DNA from: Lachnospiraceae bacterium JLR.KK002
GTDB taxonomy: Bacteria; Bacillota; Clostridia; Lachnospirales; Lachnospiraceae
NCBI GenBank assembly: GCA_036941025.1
Contig: JAYMNP010000001.1
Location: 1 to 64,000 of the forward strand
Reading direction: 5' to 3'
Length of the DNA: 64,000 nucleotides
Part shown: piece by piece, positions 1 through 8,845 of the stretch
How the letters are laid out: the number at the start of each line of letters is the position of its first letter
Numbering within the stretch: the stretch's first letter is position 1
Program-made: the position numbers and the translations under genes
The notes under the pieces: model-generated
Databases searched by the model: none
Told to the model about the DNA's origin: nothing
What the model saw: the letters and a program-made list of their open reading frames with translations, nothing else

Positions 1-79
1 CCCTTACGCAGGTAGAGGGGCAACAGGAATTTTGATTGACCCGCGCTGCATGGGAACGTATAATGGTATTCAGAAATAA
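1..79 (+). CDS. C-terminal end of an unidentified protein (partial)
   Basis: An open frame runs from the window edge (first full codon at 2) to a TAA at 77-79. It encodes about 25 residues ending in GTYNGIQK. The fragment is too short for a family assignment. It ends 32 bp before the RibD-like gene on the same strand, and no terminator is visible between them, so the two could be co-transcribed. Confidence 0.5.
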   Translation, partial: PYAGRGATGILIDPRCMGTYNGIQK

Positions 80-111
80 TTAAGAGATAATTCAGAAAGA
101 GAGGTTTCAAA

Positions 112-792
112 ATGAACAGACCGGTAACCACTTTATTCATGTTGATGTCCGTAGACGGCAGAATAAGCACAGGGGCGAATGATACCCTTGATTTTGACCA
201 GGATTTGCCGAAGATAGACGGAGTCCGGGAAGGCCTTGGGCAGTATTATGAAATTGAGCAGACTACGGATTTGTGGGCGTTGAATTCCGGGCGGGTACAG
301 GCCAAAATGGGAGTCAATGAGAAACCCGTTCCTCCCAAAACGCCGGTTTCTTTCGTAATTATAGATAATCATCATCTGAATGAACATGGTATCCGCTATT
401 TTTGCGGGCGGTCTCAGAAATTTGTGCTGGTTACCACCAATCCCCGTCATCCGGCTTTTGAAAGCAAAGAGGAAAACCTCAGTATTATATTTCAGGAAAC
501 ACTGGATTTGAATGGGGTGCTGGAACAGCTTCGGGAAAATTACGGCTGCGAGAGGATTACCCTGCAGACGGGAGGAACTCTGAACGGAATGTTTCTGCGG
601 GAAAAGCTGCTGGATTATGTGGATATTGTGGTGGCGCCGGTGCTTGTGGGCGGACAGGACACCTCCTCGCTGATTGATGGAAAATCCCTGACCGGACAGG
701 AGGAACTGGACCGTCTGGGAATCCTGGAACTGACAGGCTGTGAGACGCTAAAGCATTCTTATCTGCGGTTAAAATATAAGGTGGTTCGGTAA
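112..792 (+). CDS. RibD C-terminal-domain (dihydrofolate reductase-like) reductase
   Basis: The 226-residue product matches the RibD C-terminal/DHFR-like fold: an N-terminal strand followed by SVDGRIS, and a nucleotide-binding TGGTLNG segment in the second half followed by a VAPVLVGG strand. In riboflavin synthesis this fold reduces the ribosylamino-pyrimidine with NADPH. Stand-alone copies like this one, without the deaminase domain and away from rib genes, usually have unknown substrates. The start at 112 has an AGAGAGG Shine-Dalgarno sequence. A second, broken member of the same fold lies at 47828-48152. Fold assignment is firm and substrate is open. Confidence 0.8.
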   Translation: MNRPVTTLFMLMSVDGRISTGANDTLDFDQDLPKIDGVREGLGQYYEIEQTTDLWALNSGRVQAKMGVNEKPVPPKTPVSFVIIDNHHLNEHGIRYFCGRSQKFVLVTTNPRHPAFESKEENLSIIFQETLDLNGVLEQLRENYGCERITLQTGGTLNGMFLREKLLDYVDIVVAPVLVGGQDTSSLIDGKSLTGQEELDRLGILELTGCETLKHSYLRLKYKVVR

Positions 793-847
793 AAAAGGCC
801 GGATTTGTGGCAGAAGCATGGGAGGAATCATACAGGGAGCGCACAGG

Positions 848-3800
848 ATGAACAGTATTTACCGTGATATTTTCAGAGCCATCCACGAGGGCAAATGGAT
901 GAGCATTGAATACCGCAACAAAGAAGAACAGATTTCAAGGTACTGGATTGGGATTTATGACCTGAATCCGGCGAAGCGCACATTGAAAGTGGAAGGGCTG
1001 CACCTTTGCAGGTATACCACCGAGACCTTTGAACGAATCTATATTGATTCCATTCTGTCTTCCTCCATCGTGGAGGGCTCTTACTGTCCCGTAAATGAGA
1101 AGCTGGTGCGGGATATGGAAGAAAATCCCCGCAAATATAAAGGGCTGTTTGACCATACGGTGAACCTGAAAATACTGAATTATCTGGAGCAGTGCAACCG
1201 CATGGACACGGTTCCTTATTATTCTGATTTTGAACTGGTACGGTATCTGGACCGGGAGAGCTTTCAGGGTGAAGCATACCTGCTGAACGAAGAACAGTTC
1301 CGTATGATTGTGCAGCAGTTCCAGTATAAAACCGACGAGCAGCGAAACCGGGAAGGCAGGCTGAAAATCCGGCAGCTTGCCATGAACGTCCTCAGCATCC
1401 ATACGCCCAGGGGGCTGTATGTACTGGCTTACCGGAAATTGCAGCTGGATGTCAGACAGAGAATTCTGCGGCCTGACGATGAGATTGTCATCTGCACGGA
1501 ATATACGCTGGACGGGGTGAAGGAGAGTGTACGGAAATTTCTGGACGGGGATGAATATGAGCTGTTAAAAGAGTTTGAGAAGAATCAGGAACAGATTAAA
1601 GAATGCATTACAAATCACAGAGGGCAGGCATTGGGTGTGGACGATATGCCTTATCTGATTGGCCTTGGCATGGATATTATCCTGGATTTGCACAGAGAAT
1701 ATGAGGCCGTTACAGACATGTATCAGAAACAGGAAGTGACAGCGCCCATTCAGGCCTTTTTCGGAGAAATGGTGCGCAGGCCCCGCCGCAGAAAAGCATA
1801 TCCGGTGGTGCTTGCGGAGCAGAAGGTGAATCTGGACCAGCTTCTGGCCATCAACAACGCCATGAAATATCCTGTTGCCTATATCCAGGGGCCGCCGGGA
1901 ACCGGAAAGACCAGCACCATTATCAATACCATTGTCACTGCCTTTTTTAATGAAAAAACCGTGCTGTTTGTGTCCTATAACAATCACCCCATCAACGGTG
2001 TGGTGGAAAAACTCCTTTCCATGAAATACCAGGACAAAACCATTCCCTTTCCGGTGCTGCGTCTGGGAAACAGCGAGAAAATGCAGGAAGCGCTGGAGCA
2101 TATCCGGGCAGTGTATGAGCAGACCGTTTCTGTTAAAATATTTGCTTCCACGCTGGACAGGAACCGGGAGGACAGAATTGAGCGGGCCAGAAAACTTTCC
2201 GATTTGCTGCGCAGGTATGAAGAACTGCTGGATTTGGAAGAACGGAGAGAAACCATCAGCCGGGTACTGGAATACGAAGAAGGAGGCAGCCTGTCTGTGC
2301 AGATGCTGCCTTTCCAGGCGGATTTGCAGGGCAGGCAGATGGAGCAGGTAAGGCGCAGAATGGAAAAAACAGGGAGTATTACCGAAGAAGAAGCATTTTC
2401 ACTGCTGGACGACAATGTGGAAGACCTGAAAAAATATCTGTACTACACTTCCGCCGGATATATCCGGAAACTGGATTTGCCCAGGCATAAGGACTTGAAA
2501 GAAATTGTATTCAATGAAAATAAAAAGACACGTCTGGAGGATTTTTCCAGATATCTGAGCAGGAAAGAAAATATCAGAAAGCTGCAGGAAATATTTCCCG
2601 TAGTGGCCACCACCTGTATTTCCGCCCACAAACTGGGGGAGCCGGCGCCCATGTTCGACATGGTGATTATGGACGAGGCCAGCCAGTGCAATACCGCCGT
2701 TTCACTGGTGCCCGTTCTCCGGGGCAGCAGCCTGATGATGGTAGGGGACCCGCAGCAGCTTAATCCGGTGATTCAGCTGGAAGAAATGGTCAACCAGAAG
2801 CTCAGGAAAAAATATAACGTTCCGGAGGAATACGACTATCGGAAAAATTCCATTTACAAAACCTTTCTGGCCTGTGACGCGGTCAGCGATGAGATTCTGC
2901 TCCACTACCACTACCGCTGTCACGAGAAAATCATCGGATTTAACAATAAAAAATATTATAATGAAAAGCTCTGCATTAAAACGGAAAGTTCCGAACAGGA
3001 GCCTTTGCTGTATCTGGATGTGAGAGACAGCCAGAGCAGCGGGAAAAATACCGCCCCTGGGGAAGCGGAGGAAATCATAAAATATGCGGCCGGAAACAGG
3101 GACAAAACCATAGGGGTGATTACGCCTTTTGTGAACCAGAAAAAACTGCTGGAAGAAGGCCTTAAGAAAGCCGGCCTGTCCAATGTGGACTGCGGTACTG
3201 TCCATGCTTTTCAGGGAGATGAAAAAGATATTGTGCTGTTTTCTACTGCCATTACCTCTCAGACCCAGGCAGGTACTTACGAGTGGCTGAAGAATAACAA
3301 AGAGCTGATTAATGTGGCCACCTCCAGAGCAAAAGACAGGCTGATTGTACTGTCAGACCTGAAAAATCTGGAGCGGCTGCACCAGCAGGACGGAGAAGAC
3401 GATTTATATGAGCTGATACAGTATACCAGGAAAAACGGGAAATCCCAGGTAACCGGAAAGCAGGCAAATTCCAGAGCCCTTGGCGTAAAGCCTTTCAGCT
3501 CAGCCACAGAGGAGGCATTTCTGAAAAATCTGAATCATGCGCTGGAAAATATCTGGCTGACCCAGAACCGTTTTCAGGTACAGCGGGAAGTGGCTGTTTC
3601 AGAGGTGCTGCCGGAGCAGGGGGCGGCTCTGTTTTATTCTGACCGGTTTGATTTTGTGGTGTATGAGCAGCAGAGAGAACGGGAAGTACCGGTGCTGGCC
3701 ATTGAGCTGGAGGGGCGGGAACATCTGGAAGAGGAAGTGAAAAAGCGGCGGGAAGAAAAGAAACAGGAGCTTTGCCGAAGGTTTGATTTGCAGGTAATCC

Positions 3801-3874
3801 GGGTGGAGAATACCTATGCCAGACGGTACAACCATATTAAGGAAATTCTCATGAACTTCTTCCGCAACAGTTAA
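848..3874 (+). CDS. SF1 DNA2/NAM7-type helicase with WYL-like N-terminus and C-terminal PD-(D/E)XK-like (DUF2726) domain
   Basis: This 1008-residue protein has a Walker A motif GPPGTGKT at about residues 348-355 and a Walker B DEAS at about 609-612. Superfamily 1 helicase motifs follow, including VDCGTVHAFQGDE and VATSRAK. The first 100 residues (GKWMSIEYRN, RYWIGIYDL, LKVEGLHL) resemble a WYL-type ligand-binding domain. The last 130 residues contain RFDFVVY and VLAIELEGREH, as in DUF2726 nuclease-like domains. I chose the ATG at 848 over 818 because GGGAG lies 8 nt upstream. The domain set is of the kind seen in DNA repair or phage-defence helicase-nucleases; that role is inference. It is not obviously in an operon with its neighbours. 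Confidence 0.8.
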   Translation: MNSIYRDIFRAIHEGKWMSIEYRNKEEQISRYWIGIYDLNPAKRTLKVEGLHLCRYTTETFERIYIDSILSSSIVEGSYCPVNEKLVRDMEENPRKYKGLFDHTVNLKILNYLEQCNRMDTVPYYSDFELVRYLDRESFQGEAYLLNEEQFRMIVQQFQYKTDEQRNREGRLKIRQLAMNVLSIHTPRGLYVLAYRKLQLDVRQRILRPDDEIVICTEYTLDGVKESVRKFLDGDEYELLKEFEKNQEQIKECITNHRGQALGVDDMPYLIGLGMDIILDLHREYEAVTDMYQKQEVTAPIQAFFGEMVRRPRRRKAYPVVLAEQKVNLDQLLAINNAMKYPVAYIQGPPGTGKTSTIINTIVTAFFNEKTVLFVSYNNHPINGVVEKLLSMKYQDKTIPFPVLRLGNSEKMQEALEHIRAVYEQTVSVKIFASTLDRNREDRIERARKLSDLLRRYEELLDLEERRETISRVLEYEEGGSLSVQMLPFQADLQGRQMEQVRRRMEKTGSITEEEAFSLLDDNVEDLKKYLYYTSAGYIRKLDLPRHKDLKEIVFNENKKTRLEDFSRYLSRKENIRKLQEIFPVVATTCISAHKLGEPAPMFDMVIMDEASQCNTAVSLVPVLRGSSLMMVGDPQQLNPVIQLEEMVNQKLRKKYNVPEEYDYRKNSIYKTFLACDAVSDEILLHYHYRCHEKIIGFNNKKYYNEKLCIKTESSEQEPLLYLDVRDSQSSGKNTAPGEAEEIIKYAAGNRDKTIGVITPFVNQKKLLEEGLKKAGLSNVDCGTVHAFQGDEKDIVLFSTAITSQTQAGTYEWLKNNKELINVATSRAKDRLIVLSDLKNLERLHQQDGEDDLYELIQYTRKNGKSQVTGKQANSRALGVKPFSSATEEAFLKNLNHALENIWLTQNRFQVQREVAVSEVLPEQGAALFYSDRFDFVVYEQQREREVPVLAIELEGREHLEEEVKKRREEKKQELCRRFDLQVIRVENTYARRYNHIKEILMNFFRNS

Positions 3875-3905
3875 TTCCGTAACAGTTAATTCCGCAACAG
3901 TAATT
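3862..3905 (+). repeat. Three tandem 14-15 bp units at the helicase stop codon
   Basis: Two 15-bp units and one 14-bp unit of the form CCGYAACAGTTAATT follow each other. They begin within the last codons of the helicase gene and end just before the promoter of the BlaI-type regulator. The duplication duplicates the stop region and does not alter the reading frame. It looks like replication slippage; no function is evident. Confidence 0.75.
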
Positions 3906-3910
3906 CAGGG

Positions 3911-3963
3911 TTGACAAGGAGAGACTACTGTAGTAGTATGAACATATAGACTACTGCAGTAGT
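3911..3963 (+). promoter_or_regulatory. Promoter with two BlaI/MecI-type operators
   Basis: A -35 TTGACA (3911-3916) and a -10 TAGTAT (3934-3939) are 17 bp apart. One dyad, ACTACTGTAGTAGT (3924-3937), sits between them and over the -10. A second, fully palindromic dyad, ACTACTGCAGTAGT (3950-3963), covers the expected transcription start. The TACT/AGTA-rich dyads match the style of BlaI/MecI/CopY operators, and a BlaI-family gene follows at once, so autoregulation is the natural reading. Confidence 0.8.
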
Positions 3964-3978
3964 TTGGGAGGATTTGCG

Positions 3979-4338
3979 ATGGACATAAAGTTATTTGATT
4001 CCGAGCTGAAGGTGATGGATGTGTTATGGCGGGAAGGAGACAGCACTGCCAAATACATCTCCGATGTGTTAAAGGAAGAAGTGGGCTGGAACAAAAATAC
4101 CACCTATACCTTAATCAAAAGATGTATAAAGAAAAGGGCCATTGAGCGCTGCGAGCCGAATTTCATGTGCCGGGCCCTGATTCCCAAAGAGGAAGTCCAG
4201 GAAGCGGAAACACAGGAGCTGATTAACAGGGTGTACGATGGCTCTGCCGACAAGCTGTTTGCGGCCCTTCTGAGCAGGAACCAGTTATCGCCGGAGCAGA
4301 TTTGCAGACTGAAACAGATAGTGGAAGAACTGGAATGA
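3979..4338 (+). CDS. BlaI/MecI/CopY-family repressor
   Basis: The 119-residue winged-helix protein contains FDSELKVMDVLWREGDSTAKYI and NKNTTYTLIKR, the typical BlaI N-terminal DNA-binding region. A helical dimerisation half follows, ending EQICRLKQIVEEL. The start at 3979 is preceded by GGGAGG at 7 nt; the TTG at 3964 overlaps that site and is unlikely. The gene sits directly behind a double dyad operator and 50 bp before an M56-peptidase gene. In this family the membrane peptidase inactivates the repressor on sensing cell-wall stress. No beta-lactamase or PBP2a gene is nearby, so the regulon may be just this pair or lie elsewhere. Confidence 0.88.
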   Translation: MDIKLFDSELKVMDVLWREGDSTAKYISDVLKEEVGWNKNTTYTLIKRCIKKRAIERCEPNFMCRALIPKEEVQEAETQELINRVYDGSADKLFAALLSRNQLSPEQICRLKQIVEELE

Positions 4339-4387
4339 GGTGACAGCGGATGAAGATGACGGAAGAACCGGAGCGAGGTGACAGAGG

Positions 4388-5986
4388 ATGAGTTTGTGGG
4401 AAATGAGCATTGCAGGTGGCATATTGATTCTGGTGATTCTTCCGGTGCGCAGACTGCTTCGCAGCAGGCTGCCGGGAAGGACGTTTCTGATGTTGTGGAC
4501 GCTGGCTTTTCTGCGCCTGATGGTTCCTGTTTCCGTGGCGGCGCCTTATAATGTCTGGACACTGATGGAACATTGGGGAATGGAATTAAATCTGCCGCAA
4601 CAGCCGGAAATGTTTCGGTGGGCAGATACGGAATGGGACAGCAGTGAGAATTCAAAAGGAAATTCCCATGCAGGAAATGCAGAATCCGAAACGCAGAGTT
4701 CGGCGGGAACCGGCAGGGAGAATGGAATGATGTCTCCGGATTCCGGGAAGCAGGCCGGTGAGTTCCCGCTTCCTCTTTCTCCGGGGCAATTCATTTATCT
4801 TTCCGGAGTATTGGTGACAGCAGGATATTACATGTTTACGTATCTGAAATGCTGCCGGGAATTTCGTACCGCACTGCCGGCAAAAGACAGGGCTGTCCGG
4901 GAATTTATCAGCGCCTTTCCGGTGAAACGCCGGGTTCAGGTGCGCCAGACCAGTCTGATTGCAACACCCATGACTTACGGTGTGCTGCGTCCTGTGATTT
5001 TGCTTCCCAAAGGAATGGAATGGGAAGATTCCAGGCAGATGGAGATGGTGCTTACCCATGAACTGGTGCATATCCGAAGATTCGATGTGGTCAGAAAACT
5101 GCTGCTCCTCCTTACGGTGTGCGTGCACTGGTGGAATCCGCTGGTATGGGTGATGTATGTACTGGCCGGCCGGGATATGGAACTGGTCTGTGACGAACGG
5201 GTGCTTCAGTATTTCGGACAGGAATCCGGGAAGGCTTACGCCCTTTCTCTGATTAGTCTGGCAGAGCGGAAAAGTAATTTTGTATCCTGGGGGAATGGTT
5301 TCGGAAGATTTTCATCTCACAGAAATCTGCCCTTTGGCAGAAATGCAATGGAAGAAAGGATTGTTGCGATTATGAAAAAGAAAAGATTCAGTCTGGCAGA
5401 AGTAACGGGAGCGGCAGTGCTGGTGGTTTTTATCGCTGTCTTATTTGCCACTTCCGCATCCGGAGAAAGTACGGAAGAAGCATATGCAGAAGAACAGGGC
5501 ACGATGGAGCATGAGGCAGTATATGGGGAACAGGAGGAAGAAAATGACAGGCTGACTGTTCGGATTCCGGTACCTCATGTGCCTTATGTGGACGGCAGTC
5601 TGCACTCGGAAGAAAGCGTTACTTATGAGCAGATATACGAAGAGCAGGAGAAAAGCGGATTTATCAATCTGGAAGAGGCCCAGGCAGAGGGCTCATATGA
5701 TGCGTCAGGAGAGGCACTGGAAACAGACGGAATTACCTGTATTAATTTTCCAGAGGAATACAGTAAGTACGGTGTGACAGAAGAAGGAAAATATAAGGGA
5801 AAACAGATTGCAGTCCTGTATGACGCCAGAAACTTTATTTTCTGTGACGGATGCGAGGGTATTCCGAAAGAGGAGAGAGCATACCTGCTGGTGAAGCGTG
5901 ACACAAAAAATAACATAATTTCTTTTGAGGAAATAACCAGAGAGGAAATGCAGAAGTCGGTGGAAGATACGGGGCTGGAGCTGTGA
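4388..5986 (+). CDS. BlaR1-like M56 membrane metallopeptidase (sensor)
   Basis: This 532-residue protein opens with membrane helices (IAGGILILVILPVRRLL and a second near residue 40). It carries the M56 zinc motif HELVH at about residue 224 within LTHELVHIRRFDV, followed by CDERVLQYFG. A further hydrophobic helix lies near residue 345 (VTGAAVLVVFIAVLFA). The extracytoplasmic C-terminus is acidic and short and lacks the penicillin-binding SxxK/SxN sensor domain of BlaR1, so the signal sensed is unknown. It pairs with the upstream BlaI-type repressor. A duplicated GAGGTGACAGNGGATGA segment precedes the start (4336-4352 and 4375-4391). Confidence 0.82.
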   Translation: MSLWEMSIAGGILILVILPVRRLLRSRLPGRTFLMLWTLAFLRLMVPVSVAAPYNVWTLMEHWGMELNLPQQPEMFRWADTEWDSSENSKGNSHAGNAESETQSSAGTGRENGMMSPDSGKQAGEFPLPLSPGQFIYLSGVLVTAGYYMFTYLKCCREFRTALPAKDRAVREFISAFPVKRRVQVRQTSLIATPMTYGVLRPVILLPKGMEWEDSRQMEMVLTHELVHIRRFDVVRKLLLLLTVCVHWWNPLVWVMYVLAGRDMELVCDERVLQYFGQESGKAYALSLISLAERKSNFVSWGNGFGRFSSHRNLPFGRNAMEERIVAIMKKKRFSLAEVTGAAVLVVFIAVLFATSASGESTEEAYAEEQGTMEHEAVYGEQEEENDRLTVRIPVPHVPYVDGSLHSEESVTYEQIYEEQEKSGFINLEEAQAEGSYDASGEALETDGITCINFPEEYSKYGVTEEGKYKGKQIAVLYDARNFIFCDGCEGIPKEERAYLLVKRDTKNNIISFEEITREEMQKSVEDTGLEL

Positions 5987-6062
5987 AGCAGTCATTCTCC
6001 TGTTCACAACAGAAAACCGGCGATTAAAAACATTTTGCTCACCGCAGGCCTGCCTCCTTCCG

Positions 6063-6079
6063 AAATGTGATACGAATCA
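6063..6079. promoter_or_regulatory. Short palindrome between the M56 gene and a coiled-coil gene
   Basis: TGTGAT-ACGA-ATCACA forms a 6-bp arm dyad in the 180-bp gap between 5987 and 6165. This is the half-site style of CRP/FNR-type regulators, but no clear -10/-35 can be placed next to it. Nothing else in this gap looks functional apart from the AGGAGG ribosome-binding site at about 6151. Confidence 0.25.
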
Positions 6080-6165
6080 CAGGGTATGTTCAGGATATCT
6101 GTGATTTGAATAGAAGCAGCAGAAATGCGAAAAGGATTTCGGATGAACAGACAGGAGGTTAGCCT

Positions 6166-6900
6166 ATGAGAATCAGCGGAATGAACAACGGAACAATGCC
6201 CCGGCCGGGGCAGGCGGGACTGCAGCAGGCAGATTCCGTAAGTAAAAATATTCAGAAAAAGATTGTGGATAAGCAGAAAGAACTTCAGAATCTTTCTTCT
6301 AATCAGGAACTGGATATGGAAACAAAACGGAAAAAGCGTCAGGAAATCATGCAGGAAATTCATGATTTGCAGAACCAGTTAAAGCAACACCAGGCAGAAC
6401 AGCGCAGAGAAGCTGCCAGCGGAGCGAAAAATCAGGAAAAGGGAACATCCATGGAGGATATGTTGGGTAGAAACAGGCGGACATCCGCAGGAAAAGGGAA
6501 GCAGTCCGAGCTGGCTCAGGCAGGCATGGAAACCATGATTTCCGCAGATGCAGCCCTGAATCTGGCCCAGGCACAGGGCAGTGCGGCGAAAGAAATGGAA
6601 AACCGGGCCGCCATTTTGAAAACGGAAATCAGACAGGATGCGGGACGCGGTGATGTGACAGCCAAAAAGAAAGAACTTGCGGAGCTGGAGCAGCGGGCAG
6701 AACATGCGGCGTCTGCGCAGATGGACACACTGGGAGAGGCAGACAAGGCCATACGGAACGCTCAGGCTTCCGGCAAAACAGCAGAAAAGCCTGAAGATAA
6801 GAAGGCAGAAGAAGAGGAAACCGAAAGAACTGACGGGCAGAAAAAAGAAGAACAGAAAAAAGAAGAACAGAAAAAGACTTCCATTGACATTTATCTGTAA
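6166..6900 (+). CDS. Coiled-coil protein of unknown function (FlxA-like)
   Basis: The 244-residue product starts MRISGMNNG behind an AGGAGG site. It then forms long charged helices (residues 25-75, KNIQKKIVDKQKELQNL onwards) and a lysine/glutamate-rich tail with two KKEEQ repeats at about residues 225-237. There is no signal peptide or membrane segment. The N-terminal coiled coil resembles FlxA-like proteins common in Lachnospiraceae. The same type of protein recurs at 8846-9331, on the far side of a broken two-component pair, which suggests the two belong to one functional neighbourhood. No activity can be assigned. Confidence 0.7.
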   Translation: MRISGMNNGTMPRPGQAGLQQADSVSKNIQKKIVDKQKELQNLSSNQELDMETKRKKRQEIMQEIHDLQNQLKQHQAEQRREAASGAKNQEKGTSMEDMLGRNRRTSAGKGKQSELAQAGMETMISADAALNLAQAQGSAAKEMENRAAILKTEIRQDAGRGDVTAKKKELAELEQRAEHAASAQMDTLGEADKAIRNAQASGKTAEKPEDKKAEEEETERTDGQKKEEQKKEEQKKTSIDIYL

Positions 6901-6913
6901 TATGATATCTGAC

Positions 6914-6961
6914 TGTAAATGCAAGGGGACACTCCGGAACAGGGGTGTTCCTTTGCATTTA
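6914..6961 (+). terminator. Strong hairpin after the coiled-coil gene
   Basis: GTAAATGCAAGGGGACAC pairs with GTGTTCCTTTGCATTTAC across an 11-nt loop, with a G-rich mismatch inside. It lies 14 bp after the stop codon of the preceding gene. There is no T-run directly after it, so it could act as an RNA stabiliser or a weak bidirectional terminator. Confidence 0.55.
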
Positions 6962-7113
6962 CAGCCTGTGCACATGAAAATGAGTGGGAGAATCTTTCAT
7001 TTATAGCATAAAACAGGCCCGTTTATGACATCGGCAGAATGTTTGCCCATATTTCTGCCGATAGTAATACCAGGAAAACCAGGAAAACCAGGAAAAAGAA
7101 AGGCAGGTGCCCC

Positions 7114-7721
7114 ATGCTGTCCATAGCGGTATGTGATGATGAAATCCTGGCCTGCAGCCAGATGACAGGAAGAATAAAAAAATATTGGAAGAATGGAATG
7201 TGCTCTGTGAAGTGTGCCGGTTTATCAGCGGGAAGGAACTGCTTCAGACTTCAGAGCAGTTTGACATTATATTTCTGGATATTATTATGCCGGAGCCCTT
7301 CTGGTATCTGGTAAAACCGGTGGAAGACTGGCGGCTTCGGAAAGTTCTGAAACAGGCCATAGAGAAAATCCGGAGACAGCCGCGGGAGTTTCTGGTCATT
7401 ACCAGCGAACGGCAGAAAAAGAAAGTGTTTCTGGCAGATATCTGCTATTTTGAAATCAGAGGGAGGATGATATATGCCCATCAGTCCGAAGAAGTCTTCT
7501 GTTTTTATGAACAGATAGGGGCGCTGGAGCAGCAGTTACAGGGAAAAGGGTTTTTCCGGTGCCATAAAAGCTATCTGGTAAATCTGGGCCGGGTCAGAGG
7601 ATATAACCGGCAGGAAGCTACGCTGGATGACGACGGGAAAATTATAATTGCCAAAAGAAGGTACGAGGCTTTCTGTCAGGTACTGCTGGAATATATGAAA
7701 GAAAACGGAGGTATTTTATGA
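7114..7721 (+). pseudogene. LytTR response regulator (AgrA-type), frameshifted and internally deleted
   Basis: The start MLSIAVCDDE is a normal receiver-domain beginning. The frame is then lost in an A-rich run near 7170 and resumes in another frame at EEWNVLCEV. After LDIIMPEP the sequence jumps straight to FWYLVKPV, so the middle of the receiver domain, between the phospho-acceptor region and the final lysine-proline, is missing. The C-terminal LytTR DNA-binding domain (YFEIRGRMIYAH, FFRCHKSYLVNL) is complete. A start within the second frame (7185) could still make a LytTR-only protein. Its stop overlaps a kinase start as ATGA, the usual operon arrangement. Upstream, 7071-7098 is a CCAGGAAAA triplet repeat. 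Confidence 0.8.
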
Positions 7722-8790
7722 GCCGGGAAGGGTGGTCTGTATGTCTGAATATGTTCTGGTGGGGCGGGTATGCTTTCTGAGTCTGCATCTTTTGATGTTT
7801 CCCGGAGAAACGTCAAAAAAACTGCTGGCAGCGGTGATTTCAAACGGGGTGCTGAAACTGGCAGGCACGGTGGGCGGCTCCTGCTTTTCCATTGCCATAC
7901 TGATTTTGCGCCGTGGAATAAGGGGAGAAGGGATTGTAATTTACAGCGGAAAAGAAGAAGCTGTGGCAGTAGTTTCTGAACTGGCCACGGCGGCGGTACT
8001 GCTGTATCTGCTTCGGCCGCTGCTATCATCCGTTCTGGAGAAAAAGAGCAAAAACTGGTATGTTATGCTGGCGGTTCCGCTGATGTTTCTGACTGTCCTG
8101 ACGGATATTGTAACCTGGGGCGCTACAAAGGGAATTATGTTCCGCGGAGCGGACAGATGGAACCTTTCTTATAATCAGCTTTTCAGCCATGGGGCCAATC
8201 TGGCGCTGGCTCTGCTTTGTATGTGTGCCGGAGGAGGTTATATGTTCGGCATGGACAGAATTTACAGGGAACAGAAACGCGGGGAGCAGTACCGGTCCCA
8301 GGTGGCGGTTTATAAAATGATGGAGGAACAGTATCGGCAGATGGAGCGTCTCAGGCATGATATGAAAAATCATGTGACCGGCCTCCAGGGGCTCCTGGAA
8401 CACCGGGAATGGGAGAAAATGAAAGATTATCTGGAACGGATGGCAGAAGCCGGAGCTTTCTGTAAAAGTGAGGAAGCCACAGGAAATAAAGTGGTGGACG
8501 CTTTGCTGTATCAGAAATTTATTACCATACAGTCCGGCGTCCGGAATTCTTTTTTCCTGCTGGAAGCCAGAAACAGCATAAATCCGGAGCCTGTGAAAGG
8601 TGCGGCCAAAGACGGTAAAACAGGAAAGAAAGCAGATGGAACAGGGCTGTCTAATATGAGGGAAGCTGCCGGAAAATATAACGGAACCGTGAGAACGGAG
8701 CCGGGATATTCGGTATTTACCGTTTCCGTGCTGCTGCCTCTGCCGGAATCTTACATGACATCTGAGAAGCCTTTTGATACAGAAAGCTAA
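7718..8790 (+). pseudogene. GHKL sensor histidine kinase (AgrC-type), degraded
   Basis: The original start is probably the ATG at 7718, overlapping the regulator stop, but that frame closes at 7783. A long frame (GTG 7732 or ATG 7741) continues through four to five hydrophobic helices to the phospho-acceptor region LRHDMKNH. Downstream, KVVDALLYQKF is followed at once by an ITIQSGVRNSFFLLEARNS-type strand, so the N-box and following segment of the ATP-binding domain are gone. The late motif GTGLSNMREAAGKYNG remains. The protein could be made but should not bind ATP normally. With the damaged regulator upstream, this whole peptide-signalling-type pair appears lost. Confidence 0.75.
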
Positions 8791-8845
8791 TACCTGAAAC
8801 AGCTTCGGACGAGAAGAAAGGTAAAGACAGAAAAGGAGGAAGGCT

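Noticed and set aside
6379..6975. Long minus-strand frame opposite the coiled-coil gene, hydrophobic and cysteine-rich
   Set aside because: The plus-strand gene has a strong start site and normal protein composition; the opposite frame is the mirror of lysine/glutamate codons.
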